From NCBI GenBank assembly GCA_028711405.1, contig JAQTSH010000110.1, positions 1 to 5,767 of the forward strand: 5,767 nucleotides of DNA, in the 5' to 3' direction. Both the position numbers and the translations under genes were made by a program. The DNA comes from Methanoregula sp. Lineage in GTDB: Archaea > Halobacteriota > Methanomicrobia > Methanomicrobiales > Methanospirillaceae. Below the pieces are notes generated by a model. It saw only the letters and a program-made list of their open reading frames with translations. It was not told the origin of the DNA and searched no databases. Of the stretch, positions 5,355 to 5,767 are shown one piece after another; the first letter of the stretch is position 1, and each line of letters starts with the position of its first letter.

Positions 5355-5361
5355 CCTCCTT
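5355..5361 (-). promoter_or_regulatory. Strong ribosome-binding site of the 167-aa gene
   Basis: AAGGAGG on the minus strand, nine bases before the ATG at 5345, is the strongest Shine-Dalgarno site in the window. It fixes the start codon and contrasts with the probably leaderless hicBA and AbiE-like messages. Confidence 0.8.
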
Positions 5362-5404
5362 GTTTTGGATTTTTCTTTCTTGTCTCGGGGCGCCCTTTGA
5401 CATA

Positions 5405-5412
5405 TCTATATA
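5405..5412 (-). promoter_or_regulatory. TATA box of the 4685-5345 operon
   Basis: The minus strand reads TATATAGA. With normal archaeal spacing transcription begins near 5382, leaving a leader of about 37 nt. A perfect 8-bp palindrome GGGCGCCC (5388-5395) lies between the TATA box and the predicted start, where a repressor could bind; that function is only a possibility. Confidence 0.6.
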
Positions 5413-5621
5413 CGACGTGTGAGGGGATGCTTCTGGCTGAATGGATTGGCGGAATGGGAAATGACTTACGCTATGCGGGGGGTTTTGCGAAAAGAGCGCG
5501 GTGTGGGCGGGGATAAAAATGATGGAAATGCACGGTGGAGCATGTGTGATTGGGCTGGATCGCAATGGCGCTCCCGGGGCAGAGCGGTGGCGGACGGGAA
5601 ACGGTGTGATGGAGGAGGGGT

Positions 5622-5695
5622 GCAACCAAGTGCATCTCATCACTGAATTCCTCGCTCTTCCGGAATCAAGGTGATGCAGAACCGGGCATCACGAC
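5622..5695 (+). repeat. Dispersed repeat block R2, copy D
   Basis: Partner of 3703-3777 (one single-base gap, 22-base perfect right end). In this locus R2 is followed after two bases by block R3, whereas at 3703-3777 it is preceded by R1. This overlap of neighbours is the evidence that the blocks belong to one larger element. Confidence 0.8.
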
Positions 5696-5697
5696 AT

Positions 5698-5758
5698 GGG
5701 GATCGGGCTTTCTCGCATCGCAGGGGCTTTTTAGAATTTGAGCGGTCCCTGGTAGACG
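5698..5758 (+). repeat. Dispersed repeat block R3, copy D
   Basis: Partner of 4465-4527. Although one G of the left stem is lost, a similar hairpin can still form (GAT and CGGG pairing with CTCG and ATC around one bulged C), followed by the same GC-rich spacer and a T-run (5728-5732). No gene lies within 300 bases upstream on this strand, so here it does not obviously serve as a gene terminator. The element may continue past the window edge. Confidence 0.78.
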
Positions 5759-5767
5759 TCAAGTGCT

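Larger units (their letters stand above)
5346..5767. other. Upstream region of the 167-aa gene and repeat blocks
   Basis: Holds the leader, ribosome-binding site and TATA box (5346-5412), a G-rich stretch without identified features (about 5420-5620), and blocks R2 and R3 (5622-5758). No gene is supported: the open frames at 5419-5646 plus and 5140-5643 minus have atypical composition and no ribosome-binding site, and the latter mostly covers the 167-aa gene in another frame. Confidence 0.5.

Noticed and set aside
5140..5643. A 167-codon minus-strand frame overlapping the unknown operon's first gene and promoter
   Set aside because: It runs through the TATA box, leader and ribosome-binding site of the well-supported 4842-5345 gene and reads that gene in another frame.
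1..5767. CRISPR array, tRNA or rRNA gene
   Set aside because: No regularly spaced short repeats were found; the repeats are few, long and diverged. A TTCGAA near 3395 has no acceptor or anticodon stem around it. No rRNA-like sequence was seen.
3918..5767. A provirus or integrated plasmid
   Set aside because: No integrase, capsid, terminase, portal or replication gene and no tRNA attachment site are visible; two toxin-antitoxin pairs and an unknown operon are not enough.

Overview
The window looks like chromosomal DNA of a methanogenic archaeon, most plausibly of the order Methanomicrobiales. This is an inference from archaeal TATA-box promoters (two of them placed for near-leaderless transcripts), Shine-Dalgarno sites of the GGAGG type, mid-range G+C, and an OFA-type carboxylate transporter and HicA/HicB proteins of a kind I associate with that group. 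No rRNA, tRNA or taxonomic marker is present, so the assignment is tentative.

Layout, left to right. (1) 1-1510, minus strand: a two-gene toxin-antitoxin-like operon. The upstream gene (494-1510) joins a PD-(D/E)XK nuclease-like domain, a winged-helix segment and an AbiEi-like C-terminus. The downstream gene (507 to the left edge, cut off) is an AbiEii-type nucleotidyltransferase; the two overlap by 14 nt. The promoter is embedded in a cluster of TATC/GATA palindromes (1514-1597) that look like autoregulatory operators. (2) 1511-1919: these operators plus a repeat copy. (3) 1920-3188, minus: a 12-helix MFS transporter of the oxalate/formate antiporter (OFA) family. (4) 3189-3917: a gene-free stretch with two repeat blocks, then the hicBA promoter. 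(5) 3918-4392, plus: a HicB antitoxin / HicA toxin pair, also overlapping by 14 nt. (6) 4393-4684: a convergent intergenic region with a likely terminator for each side. (7) 4685-5345, minus: a compact operon with a strong TATA box, a strong ribosome-binding site and a very good intrinsic terminator, encoding an unrecognised 167-aa soluble protein and a 48-aa single-helix membrane protein. (8) 5346-5767: its promoter and further repeat blocks.

A family of dispersed repeats runs through the gaps, always in the same orientation. I distinguish three blocks: R1 (1634-1749 and 3512-3627), R2 (3703-3777 and 5622-5695) and R3 (4465-4527 and 5698-5758). R1-R2 and R2-R3 each occur adjacent in one locus, so they may be pieces of one longer element. 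Two different toxin-antitoxin systems, an orphan operon and repeat-filled gaps together suggest an accessory region. No integrase, transposase or virus hallmark gene is visible.

The items I would follow first are the nuclease-like/AbiEi fusion with its operator array, the unknown 167-aa/48-aa operon, and the R1-R2-R3 repeat family.
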